Position numbers and translations under genes: made by a program
The notes under the pieces: generated by a model
The model's input: only the letters and a program-made list of their open reading frames with translations
The model's database searches: none
Told to the model about the DNA's origin: nothing
Shown here: one piece after another, positions 1-6,501 of the stretch
Numbering within the stretch: the stretch's first letter is position 1
Layout of the letters: each line of letters opens with the position of its first letter
Assembly: GCA_005877655.1 (NCBI GenBank)
Contig: VBOC01000025.1
Span: 4,280-12,448 of the forward strand
Direction: 5' to 3'
Source of the DNA: Ignavibacteria bacterium
Lineage (GTDB): Bacteria; Bacteroidota; Ignavibacteria; UBA10030; SZUA-254
DNA: 8,169 nt

Positions 1-392
1 TTGTTGTCACGGTGATTTTCAGCCTCGGAGCCGTCATCGGAGCCATGATCACGATGTACGCGGCGGTCGCGAACCGCACAATTGAAATCGGGACGATGCG
101 CGCATTGGGCTTCCGCCGGAGAAGCATCCTCGCGGCATTCCTGGTTGAAGGGCTTCTGATCTCCCTCATCGGCGCCGCGATCGGACTCTTTGCCGCCTCG
201 TTTCTGCAGTTATTTGTCATCTCGACGTTAAATTTCGGGACATTCACCGAGCTTGCCTTCGGCTTCAGTCTCTCTCCTTCCGTCATCCGGAACACGCTCA
301 TCTTCGCCGTTGTCATGGGAATTGTCGGGGGGTTCCTGCCGGCGGTCCGCGCCTCGCGGCTGAATATCGTGAACGCCCTGAGGGCGTCCTAG
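1..392 (+). CDS. ABC transporter permease, FtsX/MacB type (C-terminal part)
   Basis: This is the last ~130 residues of an inner-membrane ABC transporter permease; the start lies left of the window, and the frame is open from base 3 to the TAG at 390-392. Three hydrophobic segments are visible: one at the very beginning (VIFSLGAVIGAMITMYAAV), one after the RRRSIL motif, and one just before the C-terminus, which ends RASRLNIVNALRAS. This layout, with a cytoplasmic loop reading IEIGTMRALGFRRRSI between the first two segments and the closing 'P-A-x-R-A-S-R' signature, is that of the FtsX domain in MacB/LolC-like permeases. These work with an ABC ATPase in lipoprotein release, efflux or cell-envelope remodelling. 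The substrate cannot be told from this fragment, and the partner ATPase is not in view. A terminator-like hairpin follows after about 20 bases, so it probably ends its own operon. Confidence 0.88.
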   Translation, partial: VVTVIFSLGAVIGAMITMYAAVANRTIEIGTMRALGFRRRSILAAFLVEGLLISLIGAAIGLFAASFLQLFVISTLNFGTFTELAFGFSLSPSVIRNTLIFAVVMGIVGGFLPAVRASRLNIVNALRAS

Positions 393-409
393 GAAGCGGC
401 TGATTGTTA

Positions 410-438
410 TTGCGGGGTTCGCCCCTTTTTCGTATATT
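410..438 (+). promoter_or_regulatory. candidate Bacteroidota-type promoter for rpmB
   Basis: TTG at 410-412 and TATATT(GA) at 433-440 are separated by 20 bases. This resembles the -33 TTG and -7 TAnnTTTG elements recognised by the primary sigma factor of Bacteroidota, with the second element imperfect. No well-spaced sigma70 TTGACA/TATAAT pair was seen. The site overlaps the terminator hairpin and lies about 45 bases before the rpmB start. This is inference from a short pattern. Confidence 0.35.
414..430 (+). terminator. short GC hairpin plus T-run after the permease gene
   Basis: A GGGG-TTCG-CCCC hairpin (414-425) is followed immediately by TTTTT (426-430), 21 bases after the permease stop codon. 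The stem is only four base pairs, so termination may be partial. The position between two functionally unrelated genes favours the call. Confidence 0.45.
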
Positions 439-482
439 GAGCTCACTTCGATCTGTGCAACCCCCAGACTCTGAGGAAATCA

Positions 483-674
483 ATGGCAAAAGTATGTGAT
501 GTGTGCGGAAAAAAGCCGCTCAGCGGCAACAATATCAGCCATGCCCACAATAAGACACGGCGCCGCTGGCTACCGAACCTCCGGAGCGTCCGGGCGCTGA
601 TCGATGGGCGGGTCCATCGCATGCGCGTGTGTACGACCTGCATTAAGCAAGGCCGCGTCGTCAAGGCCGCCTAG
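483..674 (+). CDS. rpmB: 50S ribosomal protein L28
   Basis: This 63-residue basic protein is a component of the large ribosomal subunit. It opens [20 protein letters not shown], the usual L28 N-terminus, and carries the central [13 protein letters not shown] block. Two CxxC pairs (C5/C8 and C50/C53) mark it as the zinc-binding (C+) form of L28; many other bacteria have longer forms without these cysteines. The ATG is supported by a GAGGA ribosome binding site at 473-477. The gene stands alone: an FtsX-type permease lies upstream behind a hairpin, and pgsA follows after 74 bases. Length and sequence look complete. Confidence 0.96.
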   Translation: MAKVCDVCGKKPLSGNNISHAHNKTRRRWLPNLRSVRALIDGRVHRMRVCTTCIKQGRVVKAA

Positions 675-704
675 GCCCTCCCGGCGGCAGGGAAGCTGCA
701 TGGC

Positions 705-722
705 CGCGGCACAACCGCCGCG
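705..722 (+). other. GC-rich inverted repeat between rpmB and pgsA
   Basis: CGCGGC (705-710) and GCCGCG (717-722) form a perfect six-base-pair stem around the six-base loop ACAACC. It lies 30 bases after the rpmB stop and 26 bases before the pgsA start. No T-run follows, so it is not a standard intrinsic terminator; it could be an attenuating or stabilising hairpin at the rpmB mRNA end, or chance in GC-rich DNA. Confidence 0.25.
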
Positions 723-748
723 CTTCGCCCGCCTTCAATCGTGAGAAT

Positions 749-1363
749 ATGTCCATCCCGAATTCGCTGACCGTTCTTCGGATCCTCCTCACCCCGCTCT
801 TCATCGTTCTGCTCTTTTCAGAGTCCCCATTTCTTAAGCAGGTTGCCCTGCTCGTCTATATTGTCGCTGCCTTGACCGACTGGTACGACGGGCGCGTTGC
901 GAGGCGATACGGATACGTCTCCCGGTGGGGGAAATTTCTCGACCCGCTCGCCGACAAGATTCTTTCCGCCGCCGCGCTTTTCTCCTTCGTCTTCCTCCGG
1001 CTCGTGGATGCCTGGATGGTCTGGATTATCGTTTCCCGTGATGCGCTGATTACGAGCCTGCGGAGCTACGCGGAGTGGAAGAATGAGCCGATTGTGACCT
1101 CCAAGACGGCGCAGGCGAAAACGTTCGGCGAGTTTACGATCATCTATTATATCCTCATTGTCTATGTTGCAAGCCAGATCGGTTTCATCGAATATCGCAT
1201 GGACAATTTGTTCACGACGCTGCTCGACAAACGGGTCCTGTTCGGCATGATGCTCCTCGTAACGATCTCCTCCATCGGAACGGCCGTGATGTATCTCTTT
1301 GACAACAGAAAATTCCTGCGCGAACTGTATGGAAGATACTTCGGCGCGGCAGGATCGGGCTGA
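749..1363 (+). CDS. pgsA: CDP-diacylglycerol--glycerol-3-phosphate 3-phosphatidyltransferase
   Basis: This integral membrane enzyme joins CDP-diacylglycerol and glycerol 3-phosphate to make phosphatidylglycerol phosphate, the committed step to phosphatidylglycerol and cardiolipin. The 204-residue protein shows the complete CDP-alcohol phosphatidyltransferase signature DxxDGxxARx8GxxxDxxxD, with D44, D47, G48, A51, R52, G61, D65 and D69 all present. The N-terminus (MSIPNSLTVLRILLTPLFIV) is typical of PgsA. Several hydrophobic segments follow (about residues 9-24, 30-43, 70-95, 125-145 and 160-182). The ATG at 749 has only a weak GTGAG upstream. The next enzyme of the pathway, pgpA, begins inside its 3' end, which strengthens the assignment to PgsA rather than another CDP-alcohol transferase. 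Confidence 0.93.
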   Translation: MSIPNSLTVLRILLTPLFIVLLFSESPFLKQVALLVYIVAALTDWYDGRVARRYGYVSRWGKFLDPLADKILSAAALFSFVFLRLVDAWMVWIIVSRDALITSLRSYAEWKNEPIVTSKTAQAKTFGEFTIIYYILIVYVASQIGFIEYRMDNLFTTLLDKRVLFGMMLLVTISSIGTAVMYLFDNRKFLRELYGRYFGAAGSG

Positions 1364-1820
1364 CCGGGGCGCGGTTTCCTTCCCCATCCGTCTCCTCGCG
1401 ACAGGTTTATTCTCCGGTTATTCCCCGATCGCACCCGGGACTGCCGGCAGCATGCTCGGCGTTGCCATCTATTTAATACCCGGCTTCGAGGCCGGTGCGG
1501 TTCTTGCCGTAGCGATCATCGTCACCTTTCTCCTCGGCGTCTATGTTTCGGCACAAATGGAGAACGACCTCGGCGAAGACCCGCCGGTGGTCGTGATCGA
1601 CGAGGTCGTCGGGATGTGGATCTCGCTCTTTCTCCTGCCTAAAACTGTGTGGGTTGTCTCCCTTTCGTTTCTCTTATTCCGCGCATTCGACATTTTCAAA
1701 CCTCCCCCCGCACGCCGGCTCGAACGGAATAAAAACGGCTGGGGGATCATGCTCGACGACGTGGCGGCGGGGGTCTATGCCAATGTCGCGGCGAGGCTTG
1801 TGCTGCTCCTCTTTCGATGA
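1329..1820 (+). CDS. pgpA: Phosphatidylglycerophosphatase A
   Basis: PgpA removes the phosphate from phosphatidylglycerol phosphate, the product of PgsA, in the inner membrane. The family motifs are clear: the N-terminal block LLATGLFSGYSPIAPGTAGS, the acidic IDEVVGMW segment, and FDIFKPPPARRLERNKNGWG running into IMLDDVAAG; the conserved acidic residues are present in the last two. The hydrophobic segments between them fit a membrane enzyme. I chose the ATG at 1329, which gives 163 residues and overlaps pgsA by 35 bases; an in-frame TTG at 1299 would add ten residues without family resemblance. No clear ribosome binding site is visible, which fits translational coupling to pgsA. Its TGA stop overlaps the cinA start as ATGA. 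Confidence 0.92.
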   Translation: MEDTSARQDRADRGAVSFPIRLLATGLFSGYSPIAPGTAGSMLGVAIYLIPGFEAGAVLAVAIIVTFLLGVYVSAQMENDLGEDPPVVVIDEVVGMWISLFLLPKTVWVVSLSFLLFRAFDIFKPPPARRLERNKNGWGIMLDDVAAGVYANVAARLVLLLFR

Positions 1821-3061
1821 GAGGCATCATCATAACCGTGGGCGATGAGCTCTTGATCGGTCAGGTCGTGAACACCAATGCCTCCTTCATCGCGGAAAAA
1901 CTCACCGCCGCGGGTGTCGAGGTTTGCCGCATACTCACCGTGCCGGACAACGAATCAGAGATCGTGAAAGCGTTCGAAGAGGCGCTTCCCAATTACGACC
2001 TTTCCATTGTCACCGGCGGGCTCGGCCCCACACATGACGATGTCACCAAGAAGGCGGTGTGCAGGTTTTTCGGCGTTGATCTTGTACCGAGCCCGGAGGT
2101 CCGGAGAACGATCGAGGAATTCCTGCTCCAGCGTCGCCTTCCCTGGTCACAGGCGGCGGAAGAACAGACACTGGTGCCGAGCGGAGCCGTGATCATCCCA
2201 AACCGCCGGGGTACGGCTCCCGGAGAACTCCTCGAGCGGGACCGCCGGCATCTCGTCGTCCTTCCCGGCGTTCCCCATGAGATGGAGGGGATGATGGAAG
2301 AGTTCGTTCTCCCGTTCGTCAAGAAGAACTCTTCAGGGCAGGTGATTCTCAATCGAACGCTGAAAACAACAGGCATTTCCGAGTCCGCGCTCGCGGAGCG
2401 GATCGGCCCGATCGATCAGCTCCTCGCGCGGGGAGAGCGGCTCGCCTTCCTTCCCTCCGCATCGGGCGTCCGCATGCGCATCACGGTCACGAAAAGCGAC
2501 CGGACCGCCGCCGAAGAGAGAATCGGCGGGATCGAATCCGTCATCCGTGCCCGCGTGGGCAAATATATTTACGGGGCCGGCGAGGAGGAGCTGGAACAGG
2601 TGGTGGGCGCCATACTGCGGGAACGGGGAGTGAGAATCGCGGTTGCTGAATCGTGCACCGGAGGGTTAATCGCCGATAAGATCACAAATGTGCCGGGAAG
2701 CTCAGACTACTTCGAGCGCGGGGTCGTCGCCTACAGCAACGCCTCCAAGATTGACATTCTGCACGTCCCATCCCGGCTGATCAATCAGCACGGGGCGGTC
2801 AGCCAGGAGGTTGCCGAGGCGATGGCCACCGGCATCCGGAGCGTTTCCGGCGCCGACATCGGGCTGTCCACAACCGGAATCGCCGGGCCGGCGGGCGGTT
2901 CGGAGGAAAAACCGGTGGGTCTGGTGTGGATCGGCTATTCCGACGTAACACGGAGTGCCGCCGCGAGGTTTCACTTCGGCCGTGAGCGGCTCATCATAAA
3001 ACAACGCGCCGCGCAGGCGGCACTGGAGATGGTCAGAAGGAGCCTCCTCAAAATCAAATAG
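1817..3061 (+). CDS. cinA: CinA-family NMN deamidase / ADP-ribose pyrophosphatase
   Basis: This 414-residue protein has the full two-domain CinA architecture. Residues 1 to about 170 form the MoCF-like (COG1058) domain, with GDELLIGQVVNTN at 9-21, GGLGPTHDD at 67-75 and PGVPHEM at 150-156; in characterised homologues this domain hydrolyses ADP-ribose. A middle linker domain spans about 175-250. Residues from about 255 to the end are the CinA C-terminal (PncC) domain, with AESCTGGL at 277-284, YSNASK at 306-311 and TTGIAGPAGG at 352-361; it deamidates nicotinamide mononucleotide to nicotinate mononucleotide for NAD salvage. S279 and K311 match the expected catalytic positions. The ATG shares four bases with the pgpA stop (ATGA), so the two are probably translationally coupled. 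The historical 'competence/damage-inducible' name comes from co-transcription with recA in some bacteria; here recA lies about 1 kb downstream. Confidence 0.95.
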   Translation: MRGIIITVGDELLIGQVVNTNASFIAEKLTAAGVEVCRILTVPDNESEIVKAFEEALPNYDLSIVTGGLGPTHDDVTKKAVCRFFGVDLVPSPEVRRTIEEFLLQRRLPWSQAAEEQTLVPSGAVIIPNRRGTAPGELLERDRRHLVVLPGVPHEMEGMMEEFVLPFVKKNSSGQVILNRTLKTTGISESALAERIGPIDQLLARGERLAFLPSASGVRMRITVTKSDRTAAEERIGGIESVIRARVGKYIYGAGEEELEQVVGAILRERGVRIAVAESCTGGLIADKITNVPGSSDYFERGVVAYSNASKIDILHVPSRLINQHGAVSQEVAEAMATGIRSVSGADIGLSTTGIAGPAGGSEEKPVGLVWIGYSDVTRSAAARFHFGRERLIIKQRAAQAALEMVRRSLLKIK

Positions 3062-3062
3062 A

Positions 3063-3580
3063 ATGGCGTCCGTTCGCACGTTCATCGCCTTCAACACACC
3101 GGAAGCCATCCGCGAATCGATCACGGCGTTCCAATCGGAGCTGCGGAACTCCGGTGCCGATGTCCGCTGGGAGTCGTCCGACAAGTTTCATGTCACGATC
3201 AAGTTTCTTGGAAATGTCGATGAATCGCAACTCCCGGGTCTCACCCGGAAGGGGCGGGGGGATTCCCGGATCTGAAGCATCCGCGCGTGATCTGGCTCGG
3301 GTGCGAAAATGAGGACGGGACGCTCGCCAATCTCAAAAGCTCGCTCGATCGCGTCTTGCTCCCGGACGGATTTGAGATTGAAGAGCGGCCCTTCCGTCCG
3401 CACATCACGCTCGGACGAATCAGGAGTCCGAAGGGCTTGCATTACTTGACTCCAAAGCTGGAAAACCTTACCTTAGAGCCACAGATGGGAACGATTCGCG
3501 AAGTTCTCGTCGTGAAGAGCGTGTTGCGGCCCCAGGGAGCGGCGTACACCGTCTTATCATCAATTCAACTTCAATCATAA
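3063..3580 (+). pseudogene. thpR: RNA 2',3'-cyclic phosphodiesterase (2'-5' RNA ligase family), frame broken
   Basis: The two halves of a ThpR protein lie in different frames. The first half (3063-3275) opens MASVRTFIAFNTPEAIRES and carries the first catalytic HxT motif (HVT, H43) followed by IKFLGNVDESQL. The second half, in the frame of position 3287 and readable back to about 3242, reads GAGGFPDLKHPRVIWLG, then the second HxT motif (RPHITLGRIR, His codon at 3401), and ends VLRPQGAAYTVL, the usual family C-terminus, at TAA 3578-3580. The frame changes at about 3235-3262. From remembered E. coli and Thermus ThpR sequences, 12 to 15 residues normally present between these blocks are absent, so the lesion looks like a deletion of roughly 35-50 bases (1 modulo 3) and not a single-base error. 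The site is rich in CCCGG repeats and G-runs. The start lies one base after the cinA stop. It may be a true pseudogene or an assembly fault. Confidence 0.85.
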
Positions 3581-3584
3581 CAGA

Positions 3585-4007
3585 ATGGCCTCAACACGTA
3601 TGGGACTGCGAGCCAAAGGAAAGGCCAAGATCGTCCTCTTCATCGACGACGAAACCCCGTGGCTGAACATGATCAAGACCGCCGTTGAAAACGCTCCGTT
3701 CGACATCATGATTGCCGACAGCGGTGAAGCCGCCCTGCGCAAAATCAAGCGGAAAAAGCCGGATCTGATCCTCAGCGACGTGCGGATGCCCGCGATGAAC
3801 GGGTTCGACCTTTTTGAAAAAATCCGGAGCGATCCCCGTTACAGGAATGTTCCTTATGTTTTCATGTCCTCCATCGATGATTTTGACGCACGCCGGACCG
3901 CAAAAGAGATCGGTGCGGATGATTACGTGGAGAAACCGATCGACACCGAGCAGGTTGAGTCCATTGTCCTGAAGCTGTTGACGCGGTTCAAGGACAACAA
4001 GTCGTAA
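3585..4007 (+). CDS. Stand-alone response regulator receiver protein
   Basis: This 140-residue protein consists of one CheY-like receiver domain with no output domain. The acidic pocket is D21, D22 and E23; the phosphorylated aspartate is D65, in [17 protein letters not shown]; the switch serine is S95 (VFMSS); the conserved lysine is K117 (VEKP). The N-terminus has a short basic extension before the first strand; an in-frame ATG at 3600 would remove five residues of it, and neither start has a clear Shine-Dalgarno. It begins four bases after thpR, so it belongs to the pgsA-cinA transcription unit, and recA follows after 47 bases. Such proteins act by binding a partner protein or relaying phosphate. 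The partner is unknown; the histidine kinase at the right edge is one candidate, but nothing ties them beyond proximity. Confidence 0.92.
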   Translation: MASTRMGLRAKGKAKIVLFIDDETPWLNMIKTAVENAPFDIMIADSGEAALRKIKRKKPDLILSDVRMPAMNGFDLFEKIRSDPRYRNVPYVFMSSIDDFDARRTAKEIGADDYVEKPIDTEQVESIVLKLLTRFKDNKS

Positions 4008-4008
4008 T

Positions 4009-4035
4009 AGTAATCACGTGCCTCGATTCATTACT
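4009..4035 (+). promoter_or_regulatory. inverted repeat in the recA leader
   Basis: AGTAAT at 4009-4014 and its complement ATTACT at 4030-4035 frame the short gap before recA. A CACGTG palindrome (4015-4020) sits inside. It could be an operator or a leader hairpin, but six-base arms in an AT-richer gap can arise by chance. It does not match the E. coli (CTGT-N8-ACAG) or Bacillus (GAAC-N4-GTTC) LexA boxes. Confidence 0.2.
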
Positions 4036-4042
4036 CATCGTT

Positions 4043-4050
4043 AAGGAGGG
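4043..4050 (+). promoter_or_regulatory. strong Shine-Dalgarno of recA
   Basis: AAGGAGGG ends four bases before the recA ATG at 4055. It is the only full-strength ribosome binding site in the window; most neighbours have weak ones or start inside the gene before. This settles the recA start and suggests high, independent translation of recA. Confidence 0.85.
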
Positions 4051-4054
4051 TATC

Positions 4055-5146
4055 ATGGCGGAAGAAATGACACAACGAGACTCGCGCATGCAAGCGCTCC
4101 GGATTGCGATCGAGCAGATCGAGAAGCAGCACGGTAAGGGAGCGATCATGAAGCTCGACGGAGGGCCGATCGCCAAAATCGAGGCAATTTCGACCGGCTC
4201 GATCTCCCTCGACGGCGCGACCGGCATCGGCGGCATCCCGCGGGGCCGTGTCATCGAGGTTTTCGGCCCGGAGGCGTCGGGTAAGACGACGCTCTGCCTG
4301 CATGTTATCGCAGAAGCGCAGCGGAAGAACGGCATCGCGGCGTTTATCGACACCGAACATGCACTCGATATCGCTTACGCAAAGAGACTCGGCGTCGACG
4401 TCAACAACCTGCTGCTCTCGCAGCCGGAGTACGGCGAACAGGCGCTGGAGATCGTGGAGACACTTGTAAGAAGCGGGGCGCTCGATGTCATCGTGATCGA
4501 TTCTGTGGCCGCTCTCACTCCCCGCGCCGAAATTGAAGGCGAGATGGGCGATCCGACGATGGGAGTGCAGGCGCGGCTCATGTCGCAGGCGCTTCGCAAG
4601 CTCACCGCGGCGATCAGCAAATCCAAGACTTCGGTAATCTTCACGAACCAGCTTAGACAAAAAATCGGCATCATGTTCGGAAATCCGGAAACAACAACCG
4701 GCGGCAACGCACTGAAGTTTTATGCCTCGCTCCGGCTCGATGTCCGCCGCATCGAAGCAATCAAGGACGGACAAAACATTGTCGGGAATCGGGTAAAAGT
4801 CAAGGTTGTGAAGAATAAGGTCGCCCCGCCCTTCAAAGAGGCTCAATTTGATATTCTGTACAACGAGGGGATCTCAAAGCTCGGCGATCTCATTGATCTT
4901 GCGGTCGACCATAATGTGATCTCCAAGAGCGGTTCCTGGTTCGGCTACGGAAGCGAACGGATCGGCCAGGGGCGCGACGCTGTCAAGAAGTTCCTGCTCG
5001 ACAACGAGAGGATGGCGAAAGAGATCGACCTCGTGATGCGCAAGAAACTGGGCTTGATCGAGGAGGACGCTCAGCCAAAGCATGCCAAGCCGGAACCCGC
5101 GGCCCCCAGGCACGAAATCCCGTTGAAAAAGCCGGCGAGGGTCTGA
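4055..5146 (+). CDS. recA: Recombinase RecA
   Basis: RecA is the cytoplasmic ATP-dependent strand-exchange protein of homologous recombination; it also promotes self-cleavage of LexA where that repressor exists. The 363-residue protein is complete. It shows the Walker A motif GPEASGKTT (71-79), the catalytic glutamate at 101 within DTEHALD, Walker B VIVIDS with D149, loop L1 EIEGEMGD (159-166), and loop L2 around [18 protein letters not shown] (208-225). The ATG at 4055 is fixed by the strong ribosome binding site. The C-terminal tail after about residue 335 is proline- and lysine-rich and ends KKPARV, whereas the E. coli tail is strongly acidic. recX follows after 24 bases, the usual recA-recX pairing. 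Expression may come from the upstream operon, from a private promoter I cannot identify with confidence, or from both. Confidence 0.99.
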   Translation: MAEEMTQRDSRMQALRIAIEQIEKQHGKGAIMKLDGGPIAKIEAISTGSISLDGATGIGGIPRGRVIEVFGPEASGKTTLCLHVIAEAQRKNGIAAFIDTEHALDIAYAKRLGVDVNNLLLSQPEYGEQALEIVETLVRSGALDVIVIDSVAALTPRAEIEGEMGDPTMGVQARLMSQALRKLTAAISKSKTSVIFTNQLRQKIGIMFGNPETTTGGNALKFYASLRLDVRRIEAIKDGQNIVGNRVKVKVVKNKVAPPFKEAQFDILYNEGISKLGDLIDLAVDHNVISKSGSWFGYGSERIGQGRDAVKKFLLDNERMAKEIDLVMRKKLGLIEEDAQPKHAKPEPAAPRHEIPLKKPARV

Positions 5147-5170
5147 CCCGCCGGGAGCCGACCCAGCTTC

Positions 5171-5830
5171 ATGCTCGTCACAAAGATCGAACGGCAGAAA
5201 CGGGATCCTCACCGCGTGAACCTGTTCATCGACGGTGAGTTTGCCTTCGGCCTCCAGGACGAGGTCCTGCTTCGCAGCGGTATCCGCAAGGGAGATCGTC
5301 TCTCGGATAAAGAACTGGAAACGATTCAGGCCTCCGGAGAATTTGCGCTTGCCAAACGGCAAGCCCTGAGGATTCTCGCCCGCCGCCTCAGGAGCGAAGC
5401 CGAAATCAGGACACACCTGCTCGAAAAAGAGTTCCACCCCCAAACCGTCGACCGCGTCGTTCTCAAACTCCGTGAGCTGCGCCTGGTGGACGACCTGCGC
5501 TTCGCGCGCGCCTTCGTCCACGACATGCGGCTGCGGAGAGCATTGGGCCGCATCGCCCTCGAGCGTCACCTTCGATTGAAAGGCGTTCCGCGATCGACGA
5601 TCCTTGAGGTGCTCGGCGAAACGGGCGGGCGGGAAGACGATGCGTCAATCGCGCTCCGGGCGGTCACCAAACTTCTCGAGCGCTACGCGAGATCCCGAAA
5701 AAAACTTTTGCCCGAGCAGCAGCGCTCGCGGGCGATTCAGTTCCTTGCGCGGCGGGGCTTCGACGGCGAGACGATCTCGGCGGTGATTGCCAGAGCAACA
5801 CGGGGGGACAACGGCTCGCATCATTTTTGA
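5171..5830 (+). CDS. recX: Regulatory protein RecX
   Basis: RecX binds RecA filaments and limits their growth and ATPase activity. The 219-residue protein has a beta-rich N-terminal extension of about 60 residues (VTKIERQKRDPHRVNLFIDG), common in RecX of several phyla, followed by three helical RecX repeats at about 62-113, 114-150 and 156-208. The diagnostic block is in the first: ALRILARRLRSEAEIRTHLL, then LVDDLRFARAFV (105-116). The position 24 bases after recA supports the call, since the two are usually co-transcribed. A GGGAG at 5153-5157 is a possible but distant ribosome binding site for the ATG at 5171. The 3' end overlaps the next gene by 44 bases. Confidence 0.93.
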   Translation: MLVTKIERQKRDPHRVNLFIDGEFAFGLQDEVLLRSGIRKGDRLSDKELETIQASGEFALAKRQALRILARRLRSEAEIRTHLLEKEFHPQTVDRVVLKLRELRLVDDLRFARAFVHDMRLRRALGRIALERHLRLKGVPRSTILEVLGETGGREDDASIALRAVTKLLERYARSRKKLLPEQQRSRAIQFLARRGFDGETISAVIARATRGDNGSHHF

Positions 5831-6501
5831 TATCGAGACGCTCGGCTTGCCGATCGAATCATTCGACGAAGCGCGCCGGGCCTACCTGTTGAAATCGGCG
5901 GAGACAGAACACGCGCGGGAGACCGAGGTTCAGAAACTGAGCCTCAGTCCGCTGACGGCCCGGATCGTCGCCATCGGCATGCTGAATCCCGAAACCATGG
6001 CGGGAAAAGTGCTGTACCAATCCCCGAACCAGGAGCGGTCGGGGCCCGACGAGCGCAACATCGAGTACCACGCAGGCAACGAAGAGCAGATCGTGCGTCA
6101 ATTCTGGGATGACGTCCGGCACTACGATCAGTTTATTACCTTCAATGGCCGGAGCTTCGACTGTCCGTTTATCATGCTTCGGTCTGCCATGCTGTCGATT
6201 CCCCCGACGCGCAATCTCATGCCCTACCGGTATGATTCATCGGTTCATTGCGATTTACTCGACCAATTGACTTTTTACGGGGCCGTGCGCCGCTTCAATG
6301 ATCAGGAGCCCGAAAAGCGAAGGCGTCTCCGGCCTCGACATCGGTCCGATGTTCCGGGAAGGCCGGTTCAAGGAGATCGCGCAGTACTGCGCGGGTGATG
6401 TGATCGCCACCGCGGAGCTGTTCAGGAAGTGGGATGGGTTCATCAATATCAAAGCCTCGCGCGGGGCCGATGACCGACCAGAGCGGCTCCGATCATCGTA
6501 G
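5787..6501 (+). pseudogene. Predicted PolB-like 3'-5' exonuclease (DEDDy), frame broken
   Basis: The protein is a ribonuclease H-fold 3'-5' exonuclease of the PolB-like, COG3298 type, expected to trim DNA or RNA ends. The first frame supplies motif Exo I, IIFDIETLGLPIESFD (D15, E17), then SPLTARIVAIGM, and Exo II, FNGRSFDCPFI (D125). It runs to RRFN (residue 171) at about 6299 and then turns to unrelated sequence, stopping at 6398. The family sequence resumes in the next frame: SPKSEGVSGLDIGPMF, then the Exo III motif YCAGDVIATAELF with its Y-x3-D, up to TAG at 6499-6501. About nine to ten residues usually found between RRFN and SPK are absent, so the lesion looks like a deletion of roughly 26-29 bases (2 modulo 3). 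The catalytic aspartate of Exo III is therefore cut off. A TGA at 5784-5786 forces the start to the TTG at 5787 or later, inside recX. Confidence 0.82.

Noticed and set aside
818..1387. 189-codon open frame on the minus strand opposite pgsA
   Set aside because: The composition is charged and low in structure, the plus-strand protein has a full catalytic signature, and no ribosome binding site is present.
3235..3290. Programmed ribosomal frameshift in thpR
   Set aside because: No slippery heptamer with a downstream structure is evident, and residues are missing as well as the frame being shifted; a recoding event would not explain the shorter spacing.
3978..4014. Sigma70-like promoter for recA (TTGACG at 3978-3983 with an AT-rich TAATAGTAAT near 4005)
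   Set aside because: The spacing is 19 to 21 bases to the best -10 candidates, which are themselves poor matches; it cannot be supported by eye.
4008..4054. Classical LexA (SOS) box before recA
   Set aside because: Neither CTGT-N8-ACAG nor GAAC-N4-GTTC is found in the leader.
4031..4846. Long open frame of 271 codons on the minus strand opposite recA
   Set aside because: It lies antisense to a certain recA, has no recognisable motif, and arises from the codon bias of a GC-rich gene.
4874..5569. 231-codon minus-strand frame across the recA/recX junction
   Set aside because: It spans two well-supported genes on the other strand and has no family resemblance.
6297..6310. Programmed frameshift joining the two halves of the PolB-like exonuclease
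   Set aside because: The junction has no slippery run, and about nine or ten conserved residues are absent, which points to a deletion.
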